From Bacillus sp. FJAT-14578 (lineage in GTDB: Bacteria; Bacillota; Bacilli; Bacillales; Bacillaceae_H), in NCBI RefSeq assembly GCF_000504165.1, contig NZ_AYSE01000004.1, positions 620,001-684,000 on the forward strand: DNA of 64,000 nt, read 5' to 3'. Within the stretch, counting starts at the first letter, position 1. The number at the start of each line of letters is the position of its first letter. The notes below the pieces were generated by a model. It was not told where the DNA came from. It ran no database searches and saw only the letters and a program-made list of their open reading frames with translations. Shown here piece by piece: positions 33,606 through 42,653 of this stretch. Position numbers and translations under genes: made by a program.

Positions 33606-36600
33606 TCATCGTTTGCTGCGCCAGTTTTCATCATAGCCGATGTTCGGCTCGGCCGTGCGGCTCACGTCATACAAAATTTCGCTGAAAAAGCGCTCGGGCA
33701 CACGTTTTGGAACGATTCGCCTGGCATCGTCAATTTCATCGTATTCGTACGAACCTCGTTTTACCGTACCGGCTTTGTAAAATTGAATGTCAAACAAGCA
33801 TACGTCGTCTTCCTCATACCCGACCGGCGCCCCTTCAAATGACAGCTCCGCTCCAAGTCCTGTTCGGGTGTCTTCTTTATAAAACGTATCGTAGAAACCT
33901 CCGTCTTGAACGGAGCCGCGATTCCATCCGTACTTCGTCATCTTGCCCAGCAAGGAACGGCCATTGACCTGAATGCCGCCGAATCTCTCTATCCTCACGG
34001 TCTCGTTTTCCTCTGCATGGAAAACGTTGCGGGACATTTGCGGGAACGGCTGAACCACCTCGTAATCTTCCAGCTGCTGATTCCATGATTCTCGCTCTTC
34101 GCTGGATAACTCGAGTGGATGGACCAAGCCGATGGCGGTGTCCGGTGTGAGCTCATGCTCTTCTTCCTCTATTGTATTGAATGTACCGTCTTCCATATAG
34201 CGGAATGTTGTTAGTAACTTTTCGTCCTGATACTCACCCCAAATGAGCGAGATGGCAAACTGCTGCATGATCGGGTTTTCGACGAACAGGGATGTCCATG
34301 TTGCCTGCGACCAATAGCGGTGGAGAGAAAGTGCCATTTCGAGTCGCTGTGTTTGCATTGTCACCATGCTTCGCAGCTGTTTCTTGACCGCAGACAGCTC
34401 TGCTTTTGCGAGTTCCGCTTTTTCTATATCATCTTTTGCATTCGGTTTTGGGAGGGATTTGATTTGTTTTCCTTCCATCGTTTTCAGCTCGATCTTCAAT
34501 TCTGTAGTCAAACAAGCGGTGAATGTCCTGTTGCCGTAATCGATTATCTTTTCACCGCGTTTGTTGAAACCAAGGTCCGGTACAAGCTCATCTTCGAGCT
34601 CTTCCTCTGTAATTCCGCGCGTTTTCGCGGCAAGGCGCAATGCTTCTTTCGCCGCATTACGAACTTGTTTATGTTTATACTTGAATGCCATCGAGCTGAT
34701 GGCCATCAGTGCAAGGTGTGATGGAGACAGTGCCAGAGCCTGAACGGCCGCGGCAGCAATCGCACCACGCGTGCCGAGTGCCCATTCGTCAATCTGCTTT
34801 TTAAGCGAAAGCGCCATTTCATCATCACTATGAATGCCGTATAATGCCAGAACACCGCGCTTCTTTGTGTCTGCCCCTTGGGAAATCCAAAGCTGAAACA
34901 GCGCCTCTACGTTCTCCCTCAAGTCCTGTTCGCTGAGAACCGAGCCTATTGCTTCTGCCACTTCCTTTTTCTCGATGGTTGAATCTGACATATATTGCTG
35001 GAAATACGCAAGCGGGATGGCTGCATCCGCAATAGTATCAGAGTCGCGAAGACGGATTTGCGGTTCAAATCCGAGCCACTGGACAAGTGCGCTTCTTTTT
35101 TGCGGTGTTAAAATACGTGCACAAAGGGCTTCTATACTTCCTGTTTCTCCGCCTATCTCCATATTGCCGAGGAGTGACGCAAATCCTTCAGCCAATGAAG
35201 CGTTTTTCTTCTCCTGCAATGCTTCCCGAACGAGCTCTGTGTATTTCTCTGATTTATAGTATAGGAGCACCCGCATCGCTTGTTCTCTTACAGTCTTCTT
35301 TTTGCTGCTCAGTTCCTTTACCACATCTTCTGCGGCTCCTTGATCCTTTGTGAGAAACTCGACTGCAGCGGCCCGTACTTTTTTGGAAGAATCACCAAGG
35401 CTTTGAATGAGAAGCTCGCGTGTTTGAGCCGCATCATGTTCCGCCAGTTTCTCCAAAATGAAGACTCGTTCATCTGCGCTGTGCTGTGCAAAGTCCTCTG
35501 TGACAGAGACCCGTTCTTTCACTAAGAGGTTAACGATGGACGCTTCCGCTTTATTTTCCCTTTGGCCGTACAAAGACGCTTGAACAGCTTGTGAAACGGC
35601 ATAAGAAACAAGTTCCTCCGCTGTTAAACCGCAGGAAAGAAAATCCTCTAACATCCTTTCAGGCGGGTTTCCACCAGCCGAAAACCTCGATAAAAGTTCA
35701 TACAGCCTATGGTCATATTCGCCTCCGAACTGAAGACCGAGCGCCGCTTCCCGTCTTGCCGCTTCCTCTATATCCCAAAGAAGGGCAGTTTCCAAAACGG
35801 GAATAGGCCAGCCTGCGTTTTTATACTGAGGACTTTTTAGCAAGTTTTTCATCTCTTCAAATGACGTCCGCCCCGCTAAATAGTCTCGATACACATCATG
35901 AATACGGGACGGCTTAGACCGAAGTGCAAGTGTCATAAATTCTTCGCGCACTCTGTTCTGATTCAGCTCATGTCCTTTTTTCACCAATAGAACCGCTACA
36001 AAAATATAGTGGCTTTTACTTAAATAATTCAGTACACGCTGCACGAATTCAGGGTCCTCCTCGACCATATGAAACAGACGCTGATATTCATATGTTTCAT
36101 CAAAATCTAAATAATCAAGATCATGCTGCATCAGACTGTAAGCGAAAAGTCTTTCTTCCGAGACACCGAACTGTTCACATAATTGTTGAAGCGATTCATA
36201 CATCTGCTCATTCAAACTCCATACTCTACCAAAAAAGTCGGAATGGTCGAGAACACCTTCTATATGGTCTGCGGCATACTTCATGAACGTCTGGACAGAA
36301 CGTTTGGCCAGCAAGTCCACATATCGTCTTGCCGTATCGGAATATGCATAAACACGGAACAGCAGCAGCCACGTTACATCAGGTAAAGACGAACCGATGC
36401 TTATCTCATTCGCGGATTCATTGCGAACGTATTTTTTCGCCGCTTCAATTTTCTCTTCCATCCCGCCCAGACGGAGAATATATGCCGCATTCTCTTGCAA
36501 TTCTTCCTCCAATAAATAGCGGTAGGAATGAAATTTTTTATGGTCTGCCTCAAACATCAACAAAAGTAAAAGCAGCTTCGGCTCACCTGTCAGTGCTTGC

Positions 36601-37040
36601 AATTGTTCCTCTATATACTGTGGGCTCTCCTTTATGAGCCCCTTAAGAAAAACATCTGCTTCGTTTACAGAACGTGCCAGTTTTGTTAGCTGCTTAGAGG
36701 CAAGTGCTGTCAGCATCTCTAGCGGAAGACCGCTTTTTTCAAGATAAACCTTCATTTCCGGAAAACTAACATATGTAAAACGAACGAGAAGAACATTCAG
36801 CAGCTGTTCCTCAAGCAAATGATAAAATAACCGAAAAAGGACAGGGTCTCTTTTATAGGTCTTCTCAAAATCATGCATGAACTGCCAGGCGAAATCCCTC
36901 CGCCTATTTTCACGAATCGTCGCCTGCTCTATCCGTTTTAACGTTTCTTCATCTCCCGTATTTAAATAACGAATCGCCCATTCTTCCTGGACGAATGTCA
37001 TGTTAAGATGTTGAAACAGTTGATGTGTACCGACTGCCAT
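33606..37040 (-). CDS. Large DUF4132/HEAT-repeat protein (YehI-like), first gene of the MoxR-VWA operon
   Basis: This 1144-residue protein is mostly helical. Residues about 545-620 look like HEAT repeats (DSSKKVRAAAVEFLTKDQG, KKTVREQAMRVLLYYKSE), and about 780-830 again (AAAVQALALSPSHLALMAI). The C-terminal part (from about 840) has the DUF4132 character, with LHRYWSQATWTSLFVENPIM, FRYMEDGTFNT, VHPLELSSEERESW, MTKYGWNRGSVQDGGFY and a final VSRTAEPNIGYDENW. In E. coli the equivalent YehI heads the yehI-L-M-P-Q row. Function is unknown; a scaffold or target-recognition role is inference. The start has GGGGGGCTGGAG nearby. Confidence 0.85.
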   Translation of the reverse strand: MAVGTHQLFQHLNMTFVQEEWAIRYLNTGDEETLKRIEQATIRENRRRDFAWQFMHDFEKTYKRDPVLFRLFYHLLEEQLLNVLLVRFTYVSFPEMKVYLEKSGLPLEMLTALASKQLTKLARSVNEADVFLKGLIKESPQYIEEQLQALTGEPKLLLLLLMFEADHKKFHSYRYLLEEELQENAAYILRLGGMEEKIEAAKKYVRNESANEISIGSSLPDVTWLLLFRVYAYSDTARRYVDLLAKRSVQTFMKYAADHIEGVLDHSDFFGRVWSLNEQMYESLQQLCEQFGVSEERLFAYSLMQHDLDYLDFDETYEYQRLFHMVEEDPEFVQRVLNYLSKSHYIFVAVLLVKKGHELNQNRVREEFMTLALRSKPSRIHDVYRDYLAGRTSFEEMKNLLKSPQYKNAGWPIPVLETALLWDIEEAARREAALGLQFGGEYDHRLYELLSRFSAGGNPPERMLEDFLSCGLTAEELVSYAVSQAVQASLYGQRENKAEASIVNLLVKERVSVTEDFAQHSADERVFILEKLAEHDAAQTRELLIQSLGDSSKKVRAAAVEFLTKDQGAAEDVVKELSSKKKTVREQAMRVLLYYKSEKYTELVREALQEKKNASLAEGFASLLGNMEIGGETGSIEALCARILTPQKRSALVQWLGFEPQIRLRDSDTIADAAIPLAYFQQYMSDSTIEKKEVAEAIGSVLSEQDLRENVEALFQLWISQGADTKKRGVLALYGIHSDDEMALSLKKQIDEWALGTRGAIAAAAVQALALSPSHLALMAISSMAFKYKHKQVRNAAKEALRLAAKTRGITEEELEDELVPDLGFNKRGEKIIDYGNRTFTACLTTELKIELKTMEGKQIKSLPKPNAKDDIEKAELAKAELSAVKKQLRSMVTMQTQRLEMALSLHRYWSQATWTSLFVENPIMQQFAISLIWGEYQDEKLLTTFRYMEDGTFNTIEEEEHELTPDTAIGLVHPLELSSEERESWNQQLEDYEVVQPFPQMSRNVFHAEENETVRIERFGGIQVNGRSLLGKMTKYGWNRGSVQDGGFYDTFYKEDTRTGLGAELSFEGAPVGYEEDDVCLFDIQFYKAGTVKRGSYEYDEIDDARRIVPKRVPERFFSEILYDVSRTAEPNIGYDENWRSKR

Positions 37041-37235
37041 TTCTCCAGCCCCCCTGTTTTTTATTTAGGTCATATGTTATTTATCATGAGTATACTACAT
37101 TGATCTTTTTACGAACATATGTTTCGGTATTTTTTTCAGATTCCCCTGTATTATGGAATAATTAGCCCTTCAGTGGATCTGTAAGAGGGAGACAATGGAA
37201 AAACGTTTAGCACTCTCTCCCTTTCATTCCATCAT

Positions 37236-37607
37236 TTACTCCGTTTTAAGTTGAGAGAGCGTAAAGAAATCGTCATGGGTGATCAGCCAAATAATATTTC
37301 CGTTTTTCTCAAATACTCGTAAAGCTCCCATTTGTTCTTCCTTTCGTTCTTTCCACCCATTTCTCTCAATCTCGTTAAGATAAACTTCTGGAATGCCCTG
37401 TACCTCATTCGACTTTGTCCACTTATAAGCAGAATATTTTTCGATTTTAGGATTCTTCGCTTCACCATCTTGCAATCGGGCGTTTTCAGGAACCGGAAAG
37501 TCGGCATTGATGGATGAAGGCTTGTAGGAGGACTGGTGACTGCATGCTCCTAAAAGAAAAAGTGTTAAGAGAGCCACATAAAGGTACCGATTCTTCACTA
37601 TTTTCAC
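37236..37607 (-). CDS. Small lipoprotein, function unknown
   Basis: This 123-residue protein has a lipoprotein signal (LYVALLTLFLLGACSHQ) with the lipobox LGAC, so Cys is lipidated at the outer face of the membrane. The mature part has PVPENARLQDGEAKNPKIEKYSAYKW and YLNEIERNGWKE, a pattern seen in small secreted Bacillus proteins, but I do not know the family. It is monocistronic, divergent from the DUF2809 gene at 37735. Confidence 0.8.
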   Translation of the reverse strand: MKIVKNRYLYVALLTLFLLGACSHQSSYKPSSINADFPVPENARLQDGEAKNPKIEKYSAYKWTKSNEVQGIPEVYLNEIERNGWKERKEEQMGALRVFEKNGNIIWLITHDDFFTLSQLKTE

Positions 37608-37734
37608 TCCTTTAAATCATTCAGTTGAAATATTTTTTTCGTTATGTAATCACGACAAAAGGTTTTTCCTATTACTGTTAATATGTTTATAGCTTTCATC
37701 ATATCATGATAGTCTTCTAAAAAAGGAGAGATAA

Positions 37735-38133
37735 ATGAGAATGAAGTTAACTTATTTGCTGGCTTTCATCATGACAATCGTATTAGGACTGGCTTCGAGA
37801 AGCGGATCTGACCATGTGCCGCTATTTGTTGCACGGCATGCCGGGGATGCGTTATGGGCAGGCATGGTTTACTTCGGATTCCGATTTCTCTTTACCCGTC
37901 AGTCATTATCATTAGCTGTTTTATTAAGTATGCTTTTTAGTTTTGGCATTGAATTCAGTCAACTATATCAAAGTCCGTGGATAAATGACATCAGAAATAC
38001 TCTTCTTGGAGCTTTAGTTCTGGGGAAAGGTTTTGTGTGGCTGGATTTATTGAGGTATACAGTAGGAATTTTACTATCTTATCTTTATGACCGATATATC
38101 CTCCAAAAGATATGGCAACATCCGTTTTCGTAA
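37735..38133 (+). CDS. DUF2809 family membrane protein
   Basis: This 132-residue protein has four to five membrane helices and the DUF2809 pattern: LGLASRSGSDHVPLFVARHAGDALWAGMVYFGF and FGIEFSQLYQSPWINDIRNTLLGALVLGKGFVW (both in parts). AAGGAGAG lies close to the ATG at 37735; a second ATG six bases later is possible. The function of the family is unknown, though it resembles VanZ-like proteins in layout. Confidence 0.85.
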   Translation: MRMKLTYLLAFIMTIVLGLASRSGSDHVPLFVARHAGDALWAGMVYFGFRFLFTRQSLSLAVLLSMLFSFGIEFSQLYQSPWINDIRNTLLGALVLGKGFVWLDLLRYTVGILLSYLYDRYILQKIWQHPFS

Positions 38134-38172
38134 TGCATTTTACAATTGCAACAATCTTTGAATTGAGCCAAA

Positions 38173-38218
38173 CAAAAAGGATGGTAACGCTATTTTAGGA
38201 AAAAACGTTACCATCCTG
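38173..38218 (-). terminator. Terminator of the RidA gene
   Basis: AAAAAGGATGGTAACG pairs with CGTTACCATCCT; on the minus strand TTTTTGTTT follows. Confidence 0.75.
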
Positions 38219-38243
38219 TTACTACTCTGTTCAAATTACTCTT

Positions 38244-38708
38244 TTATTCTTTAACCGCAATCACAAATTCGATTTCAATTGGAGTATTGCTGGGTAGTTC
38301 AGCAACACCTACAGCTGCACGGGCGTGAATTCCTTTTTCGCCTAAAATGCGTTCCAGCAGCTCGGAAGCGGAATCGAGAACATTCGGTTGCGCGGAAAAA
38401 CCGGGAGCAGACTGAACATAGCCCGTTACTTTTAATACTTGCTCGATTCGATCCAAACTGCCGATTTGTGCTTTTAAGCAGCTAAGCCCCTTTAATACAC
38501 ACATTTCCGCCAATTCCCGGGCCTGTTCAATGGAAACCTCCGCACCGACTTTACCTGTATAAGGAACTTGTCCATCTACCCTGGGGACTTGGCCGCTAAT
38601 ATAAGCGACTCCATTGTGGATGACTACCGGAACATAGTGATACAGAGGCGCTGTTGCTTCAGGTAACTGCAAATCTAATTCTTGTAAGCGCTGTTCAATT
38701 GTCTCCAA
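38244..38708 (-). CDS. RidA family protein (enamine/imine deaminase-like)
   Basis: This 154-residue protein belongs to the YjgF/YER057c/UK114 (RidA) family, longer than canonical RidA (about 125) and of the YjgH/LPSP_like subgroup. Segments are VIHNGVAYISGQVPRVDGQ, IEQARELAEMCVLKGLSCLKAQ and the C-terminal ARAAVGVAELPSNTPIEIEFVIAV. The conserved Arg of the deaminase site appears as HARAAVGVAELP. Such proteins remove reactive enamines from pyridoxal enzymes. It is monocistronic. Confidence 0.9.
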   Translation of the reverse strand: METIEQRLQELDLQLPEATAPLYHYVPVVIHNGVAYISGQVPRVDGQVPYTGKVGAEVSIEQARELAEMCVLKGLSCLKAQIGSLDRIEQVLKVTGYVQSAPGFSAQPNVLDSASELLERILGEKGIHARAAVGVAELPSNTPIEIEFVIAVKE

Positions 38709-39089
38709 TTTCTTTATTCCTCCTGTTATCGGTTTGTGTTTTATGTTTCGGCCTAGGTGCCCTGTCAGTAACTTTGAGATTCAAAAAAGGCACTTTTGGT
38801 GGAATACCAAATACCAAATTTGATTATTTAATATTCTGAGTTCAATCGATTACTCCTTCTAAAAAGAACATTTTAAATAAATATTTTTCTTTGCATCTCC
38901 GTGAAAATAGAGAGATTTATTTTTTCCCTACCTATTTTTGTGAAGTTATCGTAAAATTGTAAATCCAACCTTAAGGTTGTGTAAAAAAATGTAAATTGAT
39001 GAAAGATTAAAAGGAATTCAAGTGAAAAATGTTGAAATGTTAGAGTGGTAAAATGGAGAGCCAAACTAACTTTTAAACGGAGGACAATC

Positions 39090-39407
39090 ATGAATACTGA
39101 AAATGCAAACAAAACAAATTTTCCCATCGATTTAAGACGATTCAAAGGACAGAAGGTTGAAAAAGTTCTCATCAACACGGTGTCTTCGGCTCCGAACGCG
39201 GCGGTGCTTGTATTATCTGAACAAAAACACCAGACATATATTATTAAGACGTATAGTATGAGATGGAATGAAAAACACAAACGATATTTTCCCACAATTA
39301 AGCTAGACTCGTTTACCCTTCTATCAAAAATGGAGAAAGACCGTTTTGATACGTTCCTCGCCCCTAAAACCACATTGCAATCACTATTTATGAAACAGCC
39401 AGTCTGA
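39090..39407 (+). CDS. Hypothetical protein (105 aa)
   Basis: A GGAGGACAATC lies before the ATG at 39090; an ATG at 39045 is in frame but lacks a site. The protein has a basic, mixed alpha/beta composition (IDLRRFKGQKVEKVLINTV, VLVLSEQKHQTYIIKTYSMR) with no membrane helix or known motif. A bidirectional terminator follows. The gap upstream (38709-39089) shows no gene. Confidence 0.7.
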   Translation: MNTENANKTNFPIDLRRFKGQKVEKVLINTVSSAPNAAVLVLSEQKHQTYIIKTYSMRWNEKHKRYFPTIKLDSFTLLSKMEKDRFDTFLAPKTTLQSLFMKQPV

Positions 39408-39501
39408 ATCAAAATTATATAACCATCAACTTGTCCATTTTACTAAAAGGCTTTTTATAACAAAATCTATTAAGCCAAGAAAGGCGAAATAAATCAATAC
39501 T

Positions 39502-39535
39502 AAAAAGCAAACCGCAGCACTCGGTTTGCTTTTTG
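39502..39535. terminator. Bidirectional terminator
   Basis: AAAAAGCAAACCG pairs with CGGTTTGCTTTTT between the plus-strand hypothetical gene and the minus-strand MBL-fold gene. Confidence 0.8.
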
Positions 39536-39550
39536 GTATATGTAACGACT

Positions 39551-40504
39551 TCACTTTCGTTTCTCAAAATAATCGACAATCCCCATCGCACAAACCGTTA
39601 AATCCAACTGGATTGTCTCACGGAAATCCCGACTCAGAACAACATGGTGTTCCGTCAAATATTCACTCACCATCTTAAACAGAGCTTTTGAGACCGCATC
39701 CGTTTTTTCTTCAAAAGACGCATTTTTCTGTTCTGTTATGGTGCTCTCGCCCGTTTCGACGAACAGAGGAAGCCAATATCGCAGTTGCTTGAATACAAGA
39801 CCAGGATTTTCAGACATGCCGTAATGGCCGAAATAAATCCGGTCAATGTGTAAACTCTCCATGCGATCAGCGGCTGCAAGCATCGCTTGAGGGTTGAATT
39901 GGTTTGGTGAAGTGGAAGGCAGGTAAAACTCCAAACTTTCTGATAGCAATTCAGTATAATAGACGCCCACGGTATCTCCAGTGAACATTCCACCGCTGGA
40001 TGGATCATGAATCGAAAAATGGTGATTGGCGTGCCCTGGCGTATCAATGAAAGTCAAGATACGATGTTGGCCAATTTGAAGGGTCTCTCCATCTTCTTTG
40101 ACAATAAGTCTGTCTTCTGGAATCGGCAAAATCGGATGAAACAGCTCGTCGAACTGCTCGCCATATACGGCACGAGCCCCTTGAATGAGTCGTGACGGAT
40201 CTGCAAGATGCCGCTTTCCTTTCGGATGGACAACGATTTGGGCATTCGGGCATTTTTCGAGCAATAACCCAGCCCCGCCCGCATGATCAAGATGGATATG
40301 GGTGACAATAATATATTTAATCTCTGCCGGGTCAATCTCCAAAGCTTCTAACCCTTTTAATAAATAAGGGATGGATGGACTCGCACTTGTTTCAATGAGC
40401 GTGAGCTCTTCTTCATGAATGACATATGTACCCGTTCGTTTTTCCTTGCCTAAATCAAACACATCAATCAAGGAAATGCCCGAACCTAAATCGACTGGTT
40501 TCAT
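39551..40504 (-). CDS. MBL-fold metallo-hydrolase
   Basis: This 317-residue protein has the metallo-beta-lactamase fold with the metal motif THIHLDHAGGAG (about residues 68-79), VHPKGKRHL, DTPGHANHHFSI (third His group) and FTGDTVGVYY. A C-terminal helical part (about 220-317) is typical of a Bacillus group of glyoxalase II-like hydrolases. GGGGGGAGT precedes the ATG. No operon partner is seen. The substrate is unknown. Confidence 0.88.
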   Translation of the reverse strand: MKPVDLGSGISLIDVFDLGKEKRTGTYVIHEEELTLIETSASPSIPYLLKGLEALEIDPAEIKYIIVTHIHLDHAGGAGLLLEKCPNAQIVVHPKGKRHLADPSRLIQGARAVYGEQFDELFHPILPIPEDRLIVKEDGETLQIGQHRILTFIDTPGHANHHFSIHDPSSGGMFTGDTVGVYYTELLSESLEFYLPSTSPNQFNPQAMLAAADRMESLHIDRIYFGHYGMSENPGLVFKQLRYWLPLFVETGESTITEQKNASFEEKTDAVSKALFKMVSEYLTEHHVVLSRDFRETIQLDLTVCAMGIVDYFEKRK

Positions 40505-40684
40505 TATAAACTCCCCCCGTAACCATGTATTGCTTTTATTTTACATTTTTGAAAGCGGTAAATCTATCTTCCTGCTCCAAAGCTTCACTGTTAAACCTTT
40601 CTGTAACCTCAAATCATGCGAAACACAACTTTTTCATGGTATTATATTCCTGTAAGATAATGAGAGAAATGGAGATAGATTGAC

Positions 40685-40846
40685 ATGAAACACTGCAAAC
40701 AATGCGGAGCCGAGATGTTTGAGGACGCTTGGGAGGAAATCATTTTTCACGAAGATGGCATGGTCATAGATGCCTTTGATGCAAGGGTATGCAAGGAGAC
40801 CTGCGGTTACTTTGAAAAAATAGATAGGAGTCACAACGATGAATAA
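40685..40846 (+). CDS. Small zinc-ribbon protein (53 aa)
   Basis: This 53-residue protein starts MKHCKQCGAEMF and has a second cysteine pair in VCKETCGYF, giving a CxxC...CxxxC zinc site (C4, C7, C36, C40). GAAATGGAGATAG lies before the ATG. Its last eight bases overlap the start of the endonuclease-like gene (ATGAATAA), so the two are translationally coupled. It was found by reading, being shorter than common gene-finder limits. A truncated relative may lie at 15939-16007. Confidence 0.75.
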   Translation: MKHCKQCGAEMFEDAWEEIIFHEDGMVIDAFDARVCKETCGYFEKIDRSHNDE

Positions 40847-42131
40847 GATAGATATGAAGAATATGAGTATTATAGCGCAGCAAGGTCCTGATCGATTGCT
40901 GGTCAGCTACGGAAATGATCAAGGCAGCATTTTATATTTGCCGCATAATGTGCTGTCTGCCCCCATGCATATTGATTCCTTCTTGGCGCGCGGCTATTGG
41001 GATGACTATACAGGGAATGTGGATTTGGAAAGACTGCTGCCGAATCTCATGATTGAAAGTGAATTAGGAGGGTCGCTTACCTCTTTTCGGAATGCTTATG
41101 ATCCTTTCGTCGCAGGAGAAAAGCAGTGTGTCGTATTCAGACAAAATGATCAAGACCGAAAGTTGCTATATGAAGAGATTTTACAGGGGCGTCTCAGACA
41201 AGGATGGGGATTTTCCGAGAAATTCACTTTGTCTCAAGGAAAAGATCGTTTTATCCAAAATTATTTAAGTGTTGTGAATGCTTCTGAAAAAACGGCTCAA
41301 AAACAATGGAATGTTTTGAGCAGAATGCTGCAAATCAACCATGGGGATACCATCGTCATTCCTAAACAGCCGGACCATCACCATTTTCTGATTGTGAAGG
41401 CAAAGCAAAACCCCAATTTGGACGGTTGTTATGAGTTTATGAAGCCCTTGCAGCATACGGATGATTATCGGCATGTGGTACATATTGATCATGAAGATAT
41501 CCAGGCCGTTCATTATGACTCCCTGCAAACTCCTTTAGTCATTAAACGTCTATTGAAATCAATCGCGTATTCAAGCCCAGTAAACTTCGTGAAAAAAAAG
41601 GATTTTAAAGAAGCGGTGGAAAAAGTGTTTTCATCCGTAGAAAAAAGCAGTTTGGTCGAAGCCCATCCTGTCCAAACGAAGCTGCAAATATTTGAAGACC
41701 AATTATACCGGGAATGGGTGAAAACCGTACGGGATTTGACTCCAAGCGACTTTGAGAAGTTAGTGAAGAAATATATGCAGGATAACGGATTCGAGATTTT
41801 AAAGAGCAATAGTTATGATCGAAAAGGCGGAGATATCGATCTTTTGTGTTCAAAAGAAATCCAGATAGAGACTCCCTTTGAACCAAAATCCATTCCTCTC
41901 ACCTACTGCATCCAAATCAAAAAACATGCAAATTATACGAATGCTAAAGGTGTAGATCAATTAAACTTAATGGCAGAAAATCTAAATCTAGAAGACACAG
42001 CCATCGTTCAAAAGATCCTTATCTCTTTGGCGGATGGATTTACCGAAGAGTGCGTCAATTTGGCCGGTGAAAGCAATGTGTTGTTGTTAAATGGCGTAGA
42101 ATTTGCCCAATTATATTTCAAAAGTGTGTAA
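40839..42131 (+). CDS. Restriction endonuclease-like protein with C-terminal Mrr domain
   Basis: This 430-residue protein ends in an Mrr-type PD-(D/E)xK nuclease domain (about residues 290-430): LTPSDFEKLVKKYMQDNGFE, the Asp of KGGDIDLLC, and the QIKKH motif (catalytic Q-x-K) followed by AKGVDQLNLMAENLN. The N-terminal 280 residues are not recognised and may select the target. GGAG precedes the ATG, which lies within the end of the zinc-ribbon gene. Mrr proteins cut modified DNA. Without a methylase here, a modification-dependent or repair role is a reasonable guess. Confidence 0.8.
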   Translation: MNKIDMKNMSIIAQQGPDRLLVSYGNDQGSILYLPHNVLSAPMHIDSFLARGYWDDYTGNVDLERLLPNLMIESELGGSLTSFRNAYDPFVAGEKQCVVFRQNDQDRKLLYEEILQGRLRQGWGFSEKFTLSQGKDRFIQNYLSVVNASEKTAQKQWNVLSRMLQINHGDTIVIPKQPDHHHFLIVKAKQNPNLDGCYEFMKPLQHTDDYRHVVHIDHEDIQAVHYDSLQTPLVIKRLLKSIAYSSPVNFVKKKDFKEAVEKVFSSVEKSSLVEAHPVQTKLQIFEDQLYREWVKTVRDLTPSDFEKLVKKYMQDNGFEILKSNSYDRKGGDIDLLCSKEIQIETPFEPKSIPLTYCIQIKKHANYTNAKGVDQLNLMAENLNLEDTAIVQKILISLADGFTEECVNLAGESNVLLLNGVEFAQLYFKSV

Positions 42132-42170
42132 AAAAAATCCTGCGGAACGATTAACCGCAGGATTTTTTTT
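42130..42170. terminator. Strong terminator after the Mrr-like gene
   Basis: AAAAAAATCCTGCGG pairs with CCGCAGGATTTTTTTT directly after the stop codon. Confidence 0.85.
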
Positions 42171-42500
42171 ACGTAACATCTTACAAGTTCTTTAACGTTT
42201 ACTAACCAACCTCTATTCATTCCTATTGTTTATGGAGTTCATAACTTTTATTCATTTCACTTATACAATGAGCTGATGTAAAATTTATGTAAATATATAT
42301 AATCTTTTGAATTATTGCATGCTTAAATTTATGCAGACTTGGTATTAAAGAGTGAACAGTTGAAACTGTGAGTTCTCATTAGGAAAATCTATAATGAGAG
42401 GCACAAATGAAAGCGCTAACAACCATTATTTACAATATTTTCTAGTTAACATCTTTAAATGATCATCTAATATGATAAGAATAATTGGAGGGATCTGTAT

Positions 42501-42653
42501 ATGTATTACGTTATGTATAGCCAGACAGAAGAAAGAATTTGCCAAGATATTAACCAGGTAGCAGACCATCTTATCCAAGGTTGGAAACTATACGGATACA
42601 CGGATAGTGAAAAATTAGCCCATTCTCTGGTACATGAGTGCAAGCATTATTAA
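42501..42653 (+). CDS. Small hypothetical protein (50 aa)
   Basis: A GGAGGGATCTG ribosome binding site lies well placed before the ATG at 42501. The frame codes for 50 residues starting MYYVMYSQTEERICQDINQV and ending SLVHECKHY, with no membrane helix. I do not recognise it. The 909-base region that follows (42654-43562) contains short frames only, none with a good start, and I see no RNA gene in it. Confidence 0.5.
   Translation: MYYVMYSQTEERICQDINQVADHLIQGWKLYGYTDSEKLAHSLVHECKHY

Noticed and set aside
33606-36640. Many 60-165 codon plus-strand frames opposite the DUF4132 and MoxR genes
   Set aside because: They are shadows of the large minus-strand genes, without start sites or consistent order.
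38873-39412. A 179-codon minus-strand frame
   Set aside because: It runs antisense to the hypothetical gene at 39090-39407, which has a good ribosome binding site; the antisense frame has none and a Phe/Leu-rich composition typical of shadows.
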